DNA from: Leadbetterella sp.
Lineage (GTDB): Bacteria; Bacteroidota; Bacteroidia; Cytophagales; Spirosomataceae
Assembly: GCA_019638185.1 (NCBI GenBank)
Contig: JAHBUH010000002.1
Coordinates: forward strand, 1-64,000
DNA length: 64,000 nt
Direction of reading: 5' to 3'
In this document: positions 8,292 to 17,307 of the stretch, piece after piece
Position numbering within the stretch: the stretch's first letter is position 1
How the letters are laid out: every line of letters begins with the position of its first letter
Program-made: the position numbers and the translations under genes
The notes under the pieces: generated by a model
Seen by the model: only the letters and a program-made list of their open reading frames with translations
Databases searched by the model: none
Told to the model about the DNA's origin: nothing

Positions 8292-9635
8292 ATGAGAAAA
8301 ATTCTAATCGCATTAGTCCTTTGCCTGTCCGTTTCTGCCCGGGCTCAGTACACCCCTGACTGGGAAAGCCTGGACAAGCGGTCCACACCGGCCTGGTTTG
8401 AAGATGCCAAGTTCGGGATTTTTATCCACTGGGGCGTGTATTCGGTGCCGGCATGGGCCACGCTATCTAATGCCGACGGTTTCGGGAGTAACTACGCCGA
8501 ATGGTACTGGCAGCGCCTGAATAATAAAGACCTGAAGATCCATAAAGAGTTTGTGGATTTTCATCAGAAAGTATATGCCGGTAAGCCTTACCAGGATTTT
8601 GCCAATGACTTTAAGGCGGAGCTGTTTGATCCGGACCGCTGGGCCGGTATCCTGAAGGAGTCCGGTGCAAAATACGTGGTGCTGACCTCCAAACACCACG
8701 AGGGTTTTACCCTGTGGCCCAGCAAGCAATCCTGGAACTGGAATGCGGTGGATATCGGTCCGCGAAGAGACCTTTTAGGGGATCTGACCCGCTCGGTAAA
8801 AGCCAAAGGCCTGAAAATGGGCTACTACTACTCACTCTATGAGTGGTATAACCCGCTGTATACCACCGACCTGGACACCTATATTGACCAGCGTATGCTG
8901 CCCCAGATGAAAGACCTGGTGGAAAGCTATCAGCCGGATATCCTCTGGGGCGACGGCGAGTGGGATCATCCCACCGCTAAATGGCGGGTGGCCCCGTTTA
9001 TGTCGTGGCTCTTTAATGAGTCGAAGGTAAAAGATTCTATCGTGATCAATGACCGCTGGGGATCGGATACCCGGAACAAATACGGCAGCTTTTACACCAC
9101 GGAGTATGCCGATGTAAGCAAGGTGAAATTTAACCGCCCCTGGGAAGAATGCCGGGGTATCGGCGAGTCTTTCGGATACAGCCGGAACGAGAACCTGGAA
9201 ATGTACAGTTCAGCCGATAAGCTGGTGCACATGCTGGTGGAGATCGTATCCAAAGGCGGAAACCTGCTGCTGAATATCGGCCCGCGTGCTGACGGGGGCA
9301 TCCCGGTGATTATGCAGGAGCGCCTGGCGGAGATGGGGGCCTGGCTGAAGGTAAACGGCGAAGCCATTTACGGCACCCGTGCCCTGGATGACGCGCCTAA
9401 GGCCGATAAGCTGTTTTTCACCCGGAAAAACAATGCCGTGTACCTGATCACCACCGAGTGGAAGGATGTGGTGCAGGCTAACCTGAAGGAGCGGCCTAAA
9501 AAAGTGAGTATGCTGGGAGTGGAAGCTCCTGTAAAATATACGTGGAAAGGCGGGGTGCTGACCATCACGGCTCCGCACTTAAGTCCTAAAACCAATCCGT
9601 GTAACCATGCATGGGTCTATAAACTGGAGTACTAA
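8292..9635 (+). CDS. GH29 alpha-L-fucosidase, secreted
   Basis: Retaining exo-fucosidase of 447 residues with a Sec signal peptide (residues 1-19, ending SARAQ). Seen: WFEDAKFGIFIHWGVYSVPA, LTSKHHEGFTLWPS, MGYYYSLYEWYNPLY and the nucleophile region QPDILWGDGEWDH, where the Asp of WGDGEW is the likely catalytic nucleophile. A short C-terminal beta domain follows from ~370. It sits 51 bases after glycosylasparaginase; removing core fucose from GlcNAc-Asn would prepare the substrate of that enzyme. The exact linkage preference cannot be read from sequence. Confidence 0.94.
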   Translation: MRKILIALVLCLSVSARAQYTPDWESLDKRSTPAWFEDAKFGIFIHWGVYSVPAWATLSNADGFGSNYAEWYWQRLNNKDLKIHKEFVDFHQKVYAGKPYQDFANDFKAELFDPDRWAGILKESGAKYVVLTSKHHEGFTLWPSKQSWNWNAVDIGPRRDLLGDLTRSVKAKGLKMGYYYSLYEWYNPLYTTDLDTYIDQRMLPQMKDLVESYQPDILWGDGEWDHPTAKWRVAPFMSWLFNESKVKDSIVINDRWGSDTRNKYGSFYTTEYADVSKVKFNRPWEECRGIGESFGYSRNENLEMYSSADKLVHMLVEIVSKGGNLLLNIGPRADGGIPVIMQERLAEMGAWLKVNGEAIYGTRALDDAPKADKLFFTRKNNAVYLITTEWKDVVQANLKERPKKVSMLGVEAPVKYTWKGGVLTITAPHLSPKTNPCNHAWVYKLEY

Positions 9636-10878
9636 ACCGGTTAACCGGCGGAAAATATTCAATGACCCCGTATACGGGTTCATTACCATCCCTACGGATT
9701 TTATTTTCCGGGTGATCGAGCATCCGTATTTCCAGCGTCTCCGGCGGATCCGGCAGCTGGGCCTGGCGGAACTGGTTTACCCGGGTGCCGTGCATACCCG
9801 TTTCCAGCATGCCCTGGGGGCCATGCATCTGATGAATGAGGCGCTTCAATCGCTGGAAAATAAAGGCGTGCTTATCTCACCAGAAGAAAAGGAAGCTACG
9901 CTCCTGGCCATCCTGCTGCATGACGTAGGGCATGGGCCCTTCTCTCATGTGCTGGAGCACGCCCTATTTCACGAGGTCTCGCACGAAACCATCTCGGAGC
10001 TGCTGATCGGGAAGCTGAACCGGGAGTTCGGCGGACGGCTGACCCGGGCCATCACCATTTTTAACGGAACTTATCCCCGGGCTTTCTTTCATCAGCTGGT
10101 GTCGGGGCAGCTGGACATGGACCGGCTGGATTACCTGAACCGCGACAGCTTCTTTACGGCTGTGGCCGAGGGCAAGATCGGTGCGGAACGCATCATTAAA
10201 ATGCTGCATGTGTTTGAAGATCAGCTGGTGGTGGAAGAAAAGGGGCTGATGAGCGTGGAAAACTTCCTGGTGGCCCGGCAGCACATGTACTGGCAGGTGT
10301 ACCTGCATAAAACGGCGCTTTGTGCGGAGACCGTCCTGCTGAAGATTTTTGAACGGGTGAAAGACCTGCCGGAATCCGGGAGGGGGGAAGCGCCCATATC
10401 GCCGGCGCTGCGCAGGTTCCTGGATGAGCGCATCAGCCTGGACCGTATTATGGCCGAACCGGGTATCCTGGAGGCATTTGTGAGCCTGGATGATACGGAT
10501 ATCTGGTCGGCGGTGAAACTTTGGGCTAACCATTCAGACCGGATTTTGTCCGTTTTGAGCCGAAGTTTATTAAACCGAAATCTTTTCAAGATTAAATTTG
10601 ACAAAAATTATGATCTGAATATCCTGAAAAACAGCCTGCAAGAGCGCTGGGAACAGGCCGGAATTAATGATCCGAAGTATTTTTTCCGGGAGGGAACCCT
10701 TAGAAGCAGTGGGTATGACCTGAACCACTCCGGCATAAAAATCCTCTGGAAAGACGGGAAATGCATGGAGATCACGGAGGCATCGGAGCTTCCCACTATT
10801 CGCGCCATAAGCAATATTGTTGAAAAAAAGTACTTATGTTATGCCAATGATGTATATTTACAGGATATTTCGGACTAA
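9607..10878 (+). CDS. HD-superfamily metal-dependent phosphohydrolase (SAMHD1/YdhJ-like)
   Basis: Cytoplasmic, 423 residues. The N-terminus carries DPVYGFITIP and a conserved HD stretch AILLHDVGHGPFSHVLEHAL at ~100-120 with metal ligands H and HD; LDMDRLDYLNRD follows. This pattern is that of dNTP triphosphohydrolase-like HD proteins, but a nucleotide substrate is not proven. The ATG at 9607 lies inside the fucosidase gene (29-base overlap), and no other start codon precedes the conserved DPVYGF region. lpxD follows after 28 bases. Confidence 0.88.
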   Translation: MHGSINWSTKPVNRRKIFNDPVYGFITIPTDFIFRVIEHPYFQRLRRIRQLGLAELVYPGAVHTRFQHALGAMHLMNEALQSLENKGVLISPEEKEATLLAILLHDVGHGPFSHVLEHALFHEVSHETISELLIGKLNREFGGRLTRAITIFNGTYPRAFFHQLVSGQLDMDRLDYLNRDSFFTAVAEGKIGAERIIKMLHVFEDQLVVEEKGLMSVENFLVARQHMYWQVYLHKTALCAETVLLKIFERVKDLPESGRGEAPISPALRRFLDERISLDRIMAEPGILEAFVSLDDTDIWSAVKLWANHSDRILSVLSRSLLNRNLFKIKFDKNYDLNILKNSLQERWEQAGINDPKYFFREGTLRSSGYDLNHSGIKILWKDGKCMEITEASELPTIRAISNIVEKKYLCYANDVYLQDISD

Positions 10879-10906
10879 AGCTGAAAACAACTTATAAATT
10901 GATTAA

Positions 10907-11890
10907 ATGAAGTTTTCTGTTGAGCAGATAGCTGAGATTCTGGAAGGAGAAGTAGAGGGGGAAGGAGGTGTTCTGATAGACCATTTTGCCAAAATAGAAG
11001 AAGGGAGAGCGGGAAGCATCTCTTTTCTGGCAAATATTAAATATGAACCTTATATCTATTCCACCGAATCCAGTGCCGTAATAGTTTCCAGGGAGTTCAT
11101 TCCCAAAAATGCCGTAAAAACTAATCTTATCCGGGTGAAAGACCCTTACCTGTCTGTGAGTAAACTGATGGCAGCCTACCAGCAGATGAAAAAGGTGAAA
11201 AAGACCGGCCTGAGCCCGAAAGCAGAGATAGATGAAACCGCCGGCATCGGGATGGATGTGTATATTGAACCCATGGTATATGTAGGGGAGCAGGCGGTGA
11301 TCGGCGACCGTGTGAGTATTCTGGCCGGCGCCTACATAGGTCACCGGGTAAAGATCGGTCCTAATACCGTCATTCATCCCGGCGTGAAGATCATGGAAGA
11401 CTGTGTGATCGGGAGTAACTGCGTACTGCATCCCGGCGTGGTCATCGGCTCGGAGGGATTCGGTTTTGCCCCGGATGAGAACGGGGTTTACCAGGATATT
11501 CCCCAGCTGGGTAATGTGGTGCTGGGTGATAACGTCAGCATAGGCGCCAATACCACTATAGACCGGGCCACGATGGGTTCTACCCGGATCGGGACCGGCG
11601 TGAAACTGGATAACCTGGTGCAGATCGGGCATAATGTGGAAGTAGGCGAAAACACGGTGGTGGCTTCCCAGACCGGCATTTCCGGCTCTACCAAGATCGG
11701 TAAAAACTGCATGATCGCCGGACAGGTGGGTTTTGCAGGACATATTAAAATAGCCGACGGCACGAAGATTGGCGCAAAAAGCGGGGTGGCAAAGAGCATT
11801 GATGAACCCGGTGGGGTGTACTCAGGCCATCCTCTGCTGCCATTGAAACAATACCTCAGGCTGATGATCAACCTGAGTAAAATGAAATAG
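10907..11890 (+). CDS. lpxD: UDP-3-O-(3-hydroxyacyl)glucosamine N-acyltransferase
   Basis: Third step of lipid A synthesis: transfers a hydroxyacyl chain from ACP to the 2-amino group of UDP-3-O-acyl-glucosamine, in the cytoplasm. 327 residues: an N-terminal uridine-binding domain (SVEQIAEILEGEVEGEG) and a left-handed beta helix of hexapeptide repeats from ~100 to 300. The catalytic His is seen in NLVQIGHNVEVGENTVV. First of three consecutive lipid A genes, 8 bases before lpxC-fabZ. Confidence 0.96.
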   Translation: MKFSVEQIAEILEGEVEGEGGVLIDHFAKIEEGRAGSISFLANIKYEPYIYSTESSAVIVSREFIPKNAVKTNLIRVKDPYLSVSKLMAAYQQMKKVKKTGLSPKAEIDETAGIGMDVYIEPMVYVGEQAVIGDRVSILAGAYIGHRVKIGPNTVIHPGVKIMEDCVIGSNCVLHPGVVIGSEGFGFAPDENGVYQDIPQLGNVVLGDNVSIGANTTIDRATMGSTRIGTGVKLDNLVQIGHNVEVGENTVVASQTGISGSTKIGKNCMIAGQVGFAGHIKIADGTKIGAKSGVAKSIDEPGGVYSGHPLLPLKQYLRLMINLSKMK

Positions 11891-11898
11891 TTCGTAGA

Positions 11899-13287
11899 AT
11901 GAATCTGAAGCAGCATAGCATTACAAACCCGGTTACCTTAGCCGGAAAAGGATTACATACCGGTGAACTGGCGGAAATTACCCTGAAGCCGGCACCTATC
12001 AATTCGGGTATTGTATTTCAGAGAACTGACCTGGAGCATAAGCCGCTGATCCCGGCACTGGTAGACTACGTGGTGGATACCAGCCGGAGCACCGTGCTGG
12101 AGAAAGACGGCGGGCGGGTAGGTACGGTAGAACACGTGCTGTCTGCGCTGGTGGGCTGTGAGATAGACAATATCCTGATTGAGGTCAAAGGCTCGGAAAT
12201 TCCCATCCTGGACGGCAGTTCGGCCCCTTTTGTGGAGGCCCTAGAAGCGGCCCTGCCGGTAGAGCAGAACGCCATCCGTAACTTCTACGAGGTTTCAGAA
12301 GCCATTCACTATAAAAATACAGACAAAAACATTGAGATCGCGGCCCTGCCGCTGAATGACTACCGGCTGACGGTAATGGTGGATTTTAACTCCACCGTGG
12401 TTCACAGCCAGCACGCCCAGCTGCATGAGCTGAAGCTTTATAAAGAGCACATCAGCCCCTGCAGGACTTTTGTTTTTGTGCACGATATCGAAATGCTGTT
12501 CCGGAACGGCCTGATCAAAGGGGGCGATATGGATAATGCGGTGGTGATTGCGGAGGAAGTCCTTTCGGATGAGACCATCGATAACCTCTCGGCTATCCTG
12601 GGCCGGAAGCTGGATGCCGGGAACGTCCGCTCAGGGATCCTGAATGCGGAGACCCTTAAATTTCAGAATGAACCGGCCCGCCATAAACTGCTGGATCTGA
12701 TGGGTGATCTGGCCCTGGTAGGCCGGCCGCTCAAGGCGCATATCCTGGCGGCCCGCCCGGGTCACCAGTCCAATGTGGAGCTGGCCCGGCTGATCAAAAA
12801 GCAGATCGACGCCAGCGAGACCTCGGCGCCCACGGTAGACCCTAATGCGCCGCCGGTATTGACCGTGCAGGACATTGCGCAGCTGCTTCCGCACCGTTAT
12901 CCTTTCCAGCTGGTGGATAAGATCATATCGCTGGACGGCACCACGGTGGTGGGCGTGAAGAATGTAACCATGAATGAGCCCCAGTTTACGGGCCACTTCC
13001 CGGATAACCCGGTGATGCCCGGCGTACTTCAGGTGGAGGCTATCGCCCAGACGGGCGGGGTGCTGGTGCTGACCTCTACGGGTGAGCCCGAGCGTTATTG
13101 GCCTTACCTGGTGGGGATAGAAAATTGCCGGTTCTATAAAAATGTTGTGCCCGGAGACACGTTAGTAATACGGTGTACCCTGTCATCGCCGGTTCGTCTG
13201 GGTGTGGCTAAAATGACGGGTGAAGCCTGGGTGGGAAAAACCCTTGTTTGCTCTGTAGCCATGACCGCGCGTTTAGTCAAAAAATGA
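11899..13287 (+). CDS. lpxC-fabZ: Fused UDP-3-O-acyl-GlcNAc deacetylase / 3-hydroxyacyl-ACP dehydratase
   Basis: A 462-residue bifunctional protein typical of Bacteroidota. LpxC part (~1-305): zinc and catalytic motifs GTVEHVLSALVG, ILDGSSAPFVEALE, ARHKLLDLMGDLALVG and ARPGHQSNVELARL, for committed deacetylation in lipid A synthesis. FabZ part (~315-462): LLPHRYPFQLVDKI with the catalytic His and HFPDNPVMPGVLQVEAIAQT with the hot-dog helix acid, for dehydration in fatty acid elongation. The fusion joins two enzymes that compete for 3-hydroxyacyl-ACP. It is flanked by lpxD and lpxA in one operon. Confidence 0.97.
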   Translation: MNLKQHSITNPVTLAGKGLHTGELAEITLKPAPINSGIVFQRTDLEHKPLIPALVDYVVDTSRSTVLEKDGGRVGTVEHVLSALVGCEIDNILIEVKGSEIPILDGSSAPFVEALEAALPVEQNAIRNFYEVSEAIHYKNTDKNIEIAALPLNDYRLTVMVDFNSTVVHSQHAQLHELKLYKEHISPCRTFVFVHDIEMLFRNGLIKGGDMDNAVVIAEEVLSDETIDNLSAILGRKLDAGNVRSGILNAETLKFQNEPARHKLLDLMGDLALVGRPLKAHILAARPGHQSNVELARLIKKQIDASETSAPTVDPNAPPVLTVQDIAQLLPHRYPFQLVDKIISLDGTTVVGVKNVTMNEPQFTGHFPDNPVMPGVLQVEAIAQTGGVLVLTSTGEPERYWPYLVGIENCRFYKNVVPGDTLVIRCTLSSPVRLGVAKMTGEAWVGKTLVCSVAMTARLVKK

Positions 13288-13300
13288 AAAAGTAAAATAT

Positions 13301-14098
13301 ATGAATCAGCCTCTGGCATTTATTCATCCGAATGCGAAAATTGCAAAAAATGTGGTGGTGGAACCGTTCACAACCATTCACAATGACGTGGAGATAGGAG
13401 AGGGGACATGGATAGGTTCAAACGTTACCATATTTCCAGGGGCCAGGATAGGCAAAAACTGTAAAATATACCCGGGGGCGGTGATTTCCGCCGAGCCCCA
13501 GGACCTGAAATTCGCCGGGGAATACACCACGGTGGAGATCGGGGATAATACGGTGGTGAGGGAATGCGCCACCATTAACCGGGGCACCACTGACCGGCTG
13601 AAAACCGTGGTGGGTTCTAACTGCCTGATAATGGCGTATGTGCATGTGGCCCACGACTGCGTAGTGGGAAATGGCGTGGTGATCGCTAATTCCGTGCAGA
13701 TAGCCGGCCATGTGAAAATCGGTGATTTTTCAATTATCGGCGGAAGCAGCGCCATCCGGCAGTTTGCTCATATCGGTTCTCATACCATGATCTCCGGCGG
13801 ATCACTGATCCGTAAGGATGTACCGCCATTTATCAAAGCCGCCCGTGAGCCGCTTTCCTACGCCGGTGTTAACTCCATTGGCTTAAGAAGAAGAGGGTTT
13901 ACCATGGAAACCATATCCGCCATCCAGGAGATCTACCGCATCATTTACCTGTCAAGGCTCAATAACTCGGAAGCCCTGGATAAGGTAGAGCTGGAAATGC
14001 CGGCCACCGCCGAGCGCGACGAGATCATTAATTTTGTCCGGAATTCAGAAAGGGGAATTATCCGTACAGGTTCTGCTAAAAATGTGGAAATATCTTGA
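13301..14098 (+). CDS. lpxA: Acyl-ACP:UDP-N-acetylglucosamine O-acyltransferase
   Basis: First step of lipid A synthesis. 265 residues: hexapeptide-repeat left-handed beta helix (IHPNAKIAKNVVVEPFTTIH, ATINRGTT) with catalytic His in MAYVHVAHDCVVGN, then a helical C-terminal domain (RRRGFTMETISAIQEIYRII). Follows lpxC-fabZ by 13 bases; its stop overlaps the start of the ABC ATPase gene by 4 bases. Confidence 0.97.
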   Translation: MNQPLAFIHPNAKIAKNVVVEPFTTIHNDVEIGEGTWIGSNVTIFPGARIGKNCKIYPGAVISAEPQDLKFAGEYTTVEIGDNTVVRECATINRGTTDRLKTVVGSNCLIMAYVHVAHDCVVGNGVVIANSVQIAGHVKIGDFSIIGGSSAIRQFAHIGSHTMISGGSLIRKDVPPFIKAAREPLSYAGVNSIGLRRRGFTMETISAIQEIYRIIYLSRLNNSEALDKVELEMPATAERDEIINFVRNSERGIIRTGSAKNVEIS

Positions 14099-14712
14099 TC
14101 ACCCTGGATAATGCCGGAAAGAAATTCTCCCGGGAATGGATTTTCAGGGCTTTAAGCTATGAATTTAAAACAGGAAACCCGGTATCCATTACCGGCCCTA
14201 ACGGTTCCGGTAAAAGCACGCTGGTGAAGGCCATTGCCGGTACTATTCCCCTGAATGAAGGCTCCGTCAGTTACACCCGGAACGGTGAACCGGTGCCGGA
14301 AGAAAAATGGTACCAACTGAGTGGCATTTCAACCCCTTACCTTGAGCTGATCGAGGAATTTACCCTCTCAGAAAGCATTGATTTTCATGCTCGTTTCCGG
14401 CCGTTTGTGGATGGCCTCAGCAGAAACGAATTTATTTCCAGGCTGGGACTGGAAAAACATAGCCACAAATACCTCCGCGATTTCTCCTCCGGCATGAAGC
14501 AGAAGCTGAAGCTGGGCTTTGCTTTTTTTACCCAAAATGAAGTGCTGATCCTGGATGAACCTACGGCTAACATAGACCAGAAGGGCTACGAATGGTACAT
14601 GGAAGAGGTGCAGAAGCTGGTTCCGGAGCGGGTGGTGATCATTTCTTCCAATGAACCGCGGGAGTATACCTTCTGTACGGAACAGCTTTCTGTTTCGGAC
14701 TTCAAGCGTTAG
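14095..14712 (+). CDS. ABC transporter ATP-binding protein
   Basis: 205 residues, single ABC ATPase domain. Walker A GPNGSGKSTLVKAI at ~36-49, signature FSSGMKQKLKL, Walker B VLILDEPTANID. Short, similar in size to CcmA-like ATPases. Start is TTG at 14095, overlapping the lpxA TGA as TTGA, because no ATG or GTG exists in frame; this points to translational coupling. No permease gene is adjacent, so the transported substrate is unknown; a role in envelope lipid export is only suggested by position. Confidence 0.88.
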   Translation: MITLDNAGKKFSREWIFRALSYEFKTGNPVSITGPNGSGKSTLVKAIAGTIPLNEGSVSYTRNGEPVPEEKWYQLSGISTPYLELIEEFTLSESIDFHARFRPFVDGLSRNEFISRLGLEKHSHKYLRDFSSGMKQKLKLGFAFFTQNEVLILDEPTANIDQKGYEWYMEEVQKLVPERVVIISSNEPREYTFCTEQLSVSDFKR

Positions 14713-14745
14713 AATACGCAGCGTATTAGGTTAGAATAATTCTAA
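14713..14745. repeat. Two adjacent perfect 15-base palindromes
   Basis: AATACGC-A-GCGTATT at 14713-14727 and TTAGAAT-A-ATTCTAA at 14731-14745, both with 7-bp arms round a central A. They lie between the ABC ATPase stop and the -33 element of the DUF4920 promoter. Neither ends in a T-run, so operator sites are as likely as termination. Confidence 0.6.
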
Positions 14746-14754
14746 ATAAATGCG

Positions 14755-14785
14755 TTGCTTAACCCGTTATTATTAAGTACTTTTG
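14755..14785 (+). promoter_or_regulatory. Promoter of the DUF4920 gene
   Basis: TTG at 14755-14757, 20 bases, then TACTTTTG at 14778-14785, an exact TAnnTTTG match. This is one of the best Bacteroidota promoters in the window. The TTG also begins an in-frame extension of the gene, which should therefore be discarded as a start. Confidence 0.7.
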
Positions 14786-14808
14786 TAAAAAAAAACTTCA
14801 AGCTAACA

Positions 14809-15261
14809 ATGAAAAAAATACTTTTCAGTATGTTTCTGATGATCTGCACGGTAGTGGCATTTGGTCAGAAGTATGATTCTTTCGGTAAGAAGATCAGTGC
14901 AAAGGGCGCGGAGCCGGTTTCCAGCCTGGAAGGAAAGAATGAATTTAACGGCGGAGTGGTGAAGGTAGAAGGTGAAGTGGAGTCGGTATGCCAGATGAAA
15001 GGCTGCTGGATGCGGATCAAAAAAACCGACGGCACCACCATGATGGTGAAATTCAAAGATTACGACTTCTTTGTGCCCAAAGACATTGCTGGTAAAAAAG
15101 TGATCTTTGAAGGGGTTCCTTCGGTGAAAACCCTTTCGGTAGCCGAGCAGAGACACTATGCCGAAGATGCTAAAAAATCAAAAGAGGAAATCGAGAAGAT
15201 CACGAAAGACAAGGTAGACCTGACCTTCCTTGCTGACGGGGTTCTGGTTCTCAAAAATTAA
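14809..15261 (+). CDS. DUF4920 domain protein, exported
   Basis: 150 residues from the ATG at 14809. Signal peptide MKKILFSMFLMICTVVAFGQ, then an OB-fold-like domain with VVKVEGEVESVCQMKGCWMR, whose Cys-x4-Cys resembles a metal or redox site, and MVKFKDYDFFVPKDIAGKK. The family is common in Bacteroidota and resembles periplasmic metal-handling OB-fold proteins; no function is established. Its last 4 bases overlap the end of uvrB on the other strand, so the two genes are convergent with no space for separate terminators. Confidence 0.85.
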   Translation: MKKILFSMFLMICTVVAFGQKYDSFGKKISAKGAEPVSSLEGKNEFNGGVVKVEGEVESVCQMKGCWMRIKKTDGTTMMVKFKDYDFFVPKDIAGKKVIFEGVPSVKTLSVAEQRHYAEDAKKSKEEIEKITKDKVDLTFLADGVLVLKN

Positions 15262-17282
15262 TTCAGACCCGAAATACGCTCCTGTAACTGGAGCATTTCA
15301 TCCCTGAAACGGGCCGCCTGCAGGAAGTTGAGTTCGCTGGCGGCCTTTTCCATATTGGCTTTGGCCTCCTGCATCAGTTTTTCCAGCTGGGGTTTGTTCA
15401 TGTACGCTACTACCGGATCGGCCGCTATGTTAGTCCTTTCCGGCTCCACGTAATAGCCTTTGGCCACCGGCTTGAAGTCGGCTATAGAAGTTTGCTCCAG
15501 GATAGCCTCCTTACTTTTCAGGATAGTTTGCGGCGTGATGCCGTGGGCTTCGTTATACTCCATCTGGATGGCCCGGCGGCGCAGGGTTTCGTCTATGGCG
15601 GTCTGCATGGAGCCCGTGATGCGGTCGGCATACATGATCACCTTCCCGTTAGAGTTCCGGGCGGCCCGGCCGATGGTCTGGATCAGGGAGCGGTTATCGC
15701 GCAGGAAGCCCTCTTTATCGGCGTCCATAATGGCCACCAGCGATACCTCCGGCAGGTCAAGGCCTTCCCTTAGCAGGTTAACCCCCACCAGTACATCGAT
15801 CACCCCCAGCCGCAGCTCGCGGAGGATCTCCACCCTTTCCATGGTCTTGATCTCGGAGTGGATGTAGCGCACTTTAATGCCCACGCGTTCCAGGTAGCGG
15901 CTGAGCTCTTCGGCCATGCGTTTGGTGAGCGTGGTGACCAGCACGCGTTCTTCTTTTTTGATCCGGTCATTGATCTCTTCCAGGAGGTCATCGATCTGGT
16001 TCAGGCTGGGCCTGACGTCGATCTCAGGATCCAGCAGGCCTGTAGGCCGGATGATCTGTTCCACCACCACCCCGCCGGCCTTATTCAGCTCGTAGTTAGC
16101 GGGAGTAGCGCTCACGTAAACGGTGCGGGGAGTCAGGGTTTCAAACTCCTGGAAGGTCAGGGGCCGGTTATCCAGCGCGGACGGAAGCCGGAACCCGTAC
16201 TCCACCAGGGAGGTTTTCCGGGAGCGGTCGCCCCCGTACATGGCCGTGATCTGGGGAATGCTGACGTGGCTTTCATCCACCACCAGCAGGAAATCATCCT
16301 GGAAGTAATCCAGCAGGCAGAAGGGGCGTTCACCGGGCATCCGCCGATCAAAATACCGGGAATAGTTTTCGATACCGTTACAATAACCCAGCTCACGCAT
16401 CATTTCCAGGTCAAACTCCGTACGTTCCTGGATGCGTTCTGCTTCCATTTTCTTGCCTTCACTTTCAAAATGTTGGATCTGGGTTACCAGGTCGTCCTGG
16501 ATCTGGTGGATGGCTGTCTGCATGACGTCTTTTCCCGTCACAAAGAGATTAGCCGGGAAGATAGCGATGCTGGTCTCCTGGCGGATCTTTTTGCCGGAGT
16601 GGGGTTCTATCATCTGGATATCCTCCACCTCATCGCCCCAGAAAATGATGCGGTAGGCAAAATCGGCGTAGCCGGGGTAAATGTCCACGGTATCGCCTTT
16701 TACCCGGAAAGTACCCCGGTTAAATTCGACTTCCGTGCGGGAGTAAAGAATGGAGACCAGGTCATACAGCAGTCGGTTCCGGCTGATGGTGTCGCCTTTT
16801 TTTACCTTTACAATGCTCTGTTTGAACTCATTGGGGTTACCGGCACCGTAGATGCAGGAAACGGAAGCTACCACGATCACGTCTTTCCGGCCTGACATCA
16901 GGGAAGATACGGCCGAAAGCCGCAGCTTATCAATCTCCTGGTTAATCATCAGGTCTTTTTCAATATACGTATTGGTAGACGCGATATAGGCCTCCGGCTG
17001 GTAATAATCGTAATAGGAAATAAAGTATTCCACGGCATTTTCCGGGAAAAACTGCCGGAATTCCCCGTACAGCTGGGCCGCCAGCGTTTTATTATGGCTC
17101 AGGATGAGCACAGGCATTTCCAGCCGCTGGATGGCATTAGCGATGGTAAACGTTTTCCCACTGCCCGTAACGCCCAGCAATACGGTGGCTTTTTCACCGG
17201 ATTCCACGGATCTGACCAGCTGTTCAATGGCCTGGGGCTGATCGCCGGTGGGTTTGAAGTCTGAAGTGATCTTGAAGCTCAT
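15258..17282 (-). CDS. uvrB: Excinuclease ABC subunit B
   Basis: Damage-verification helicase of nucleotide excision repair, 674 residues. Seen: Walker A GVTGSGKTFTIANAI, the beta-hairpin YYDYYQPEAYIASTNTYIEK, DESHVSIPQI, helicase motifs GVNLLREGLDLPEVSLVAI and QTIGRAARNSNGKVIMYAD, and the C-terminal UVR domain (LEKLMQEAKANMEKAASELN) that contacts UvrC. Last gene of the rsgA-merR-dprA-uvrB operon, 25 bases after dprA. Confidence 0.98.
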   Translation of the reverse strand: MSFKITSDFKPTGDQPQAIEQLVRSVESGEKATVLLGVTGSGKTFTIANAIQRLEMPVLILSHNKTLAAQLYGEFRQFFPENAVEYFISYYDYYQPEAYIASTNTYIEKDLMINQEIDKLRLSAVSSLMSGRKDVIVVASVSCIYGAGNPNEFKQSIVKVKKGDTISRNRLLYDLVSILYSRTEVEFNRGTFRVKGDTVDIYPGYADFAYRIIFWGDEVEDIQMIEPHSGKKIRQETSIAIFPANLFVTGKDVMQTAIHQIQDDLVTQIQHFESEGKKMEAERIQERTEFDLEMMRELGYCNGIENYSRYFDRRMPGERPFCLLDYFQDDFLLVVDESHVSIPQITAMYGGDRSRKTSLVEYGFRLPSALDNRPLTFQEFETLTPRTVYVSATPANYELNKAGGVVVEQIIRPTGLLDPEIDVRPSLNQIDDLLEEINDRIKKEERVLVTTLTKRMAEELSRYLERVGIKVRYIHSEIKTMERVEILRELRLGVIDVLVGVNLLREGLDLPEVSLVAIMDADKEGFLRDNRSLIQTIGRAARNSNGKVIMYADRITGSMQTAIDETLRRRAIQMEYNEAHGITPQTILKSKEAILEQTSIADFKPVAKGYYVEPERTNIAADPVVAYMNKPQLEKLMQEAKANMEKAASELNFLQAARFRDEMLQLQERISGLN

Positions 17283-17307
17283 ATTACAAAGTTAAACGAT
17301 CCGCCTA

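Noticed and set aside
15858-16895. A 345-codon plus-strand frame opposite uvrB
   Set aside because: It is antisense to a clear uvrB gene; its composition follows the complementary frame and it shows no recognisable motif.
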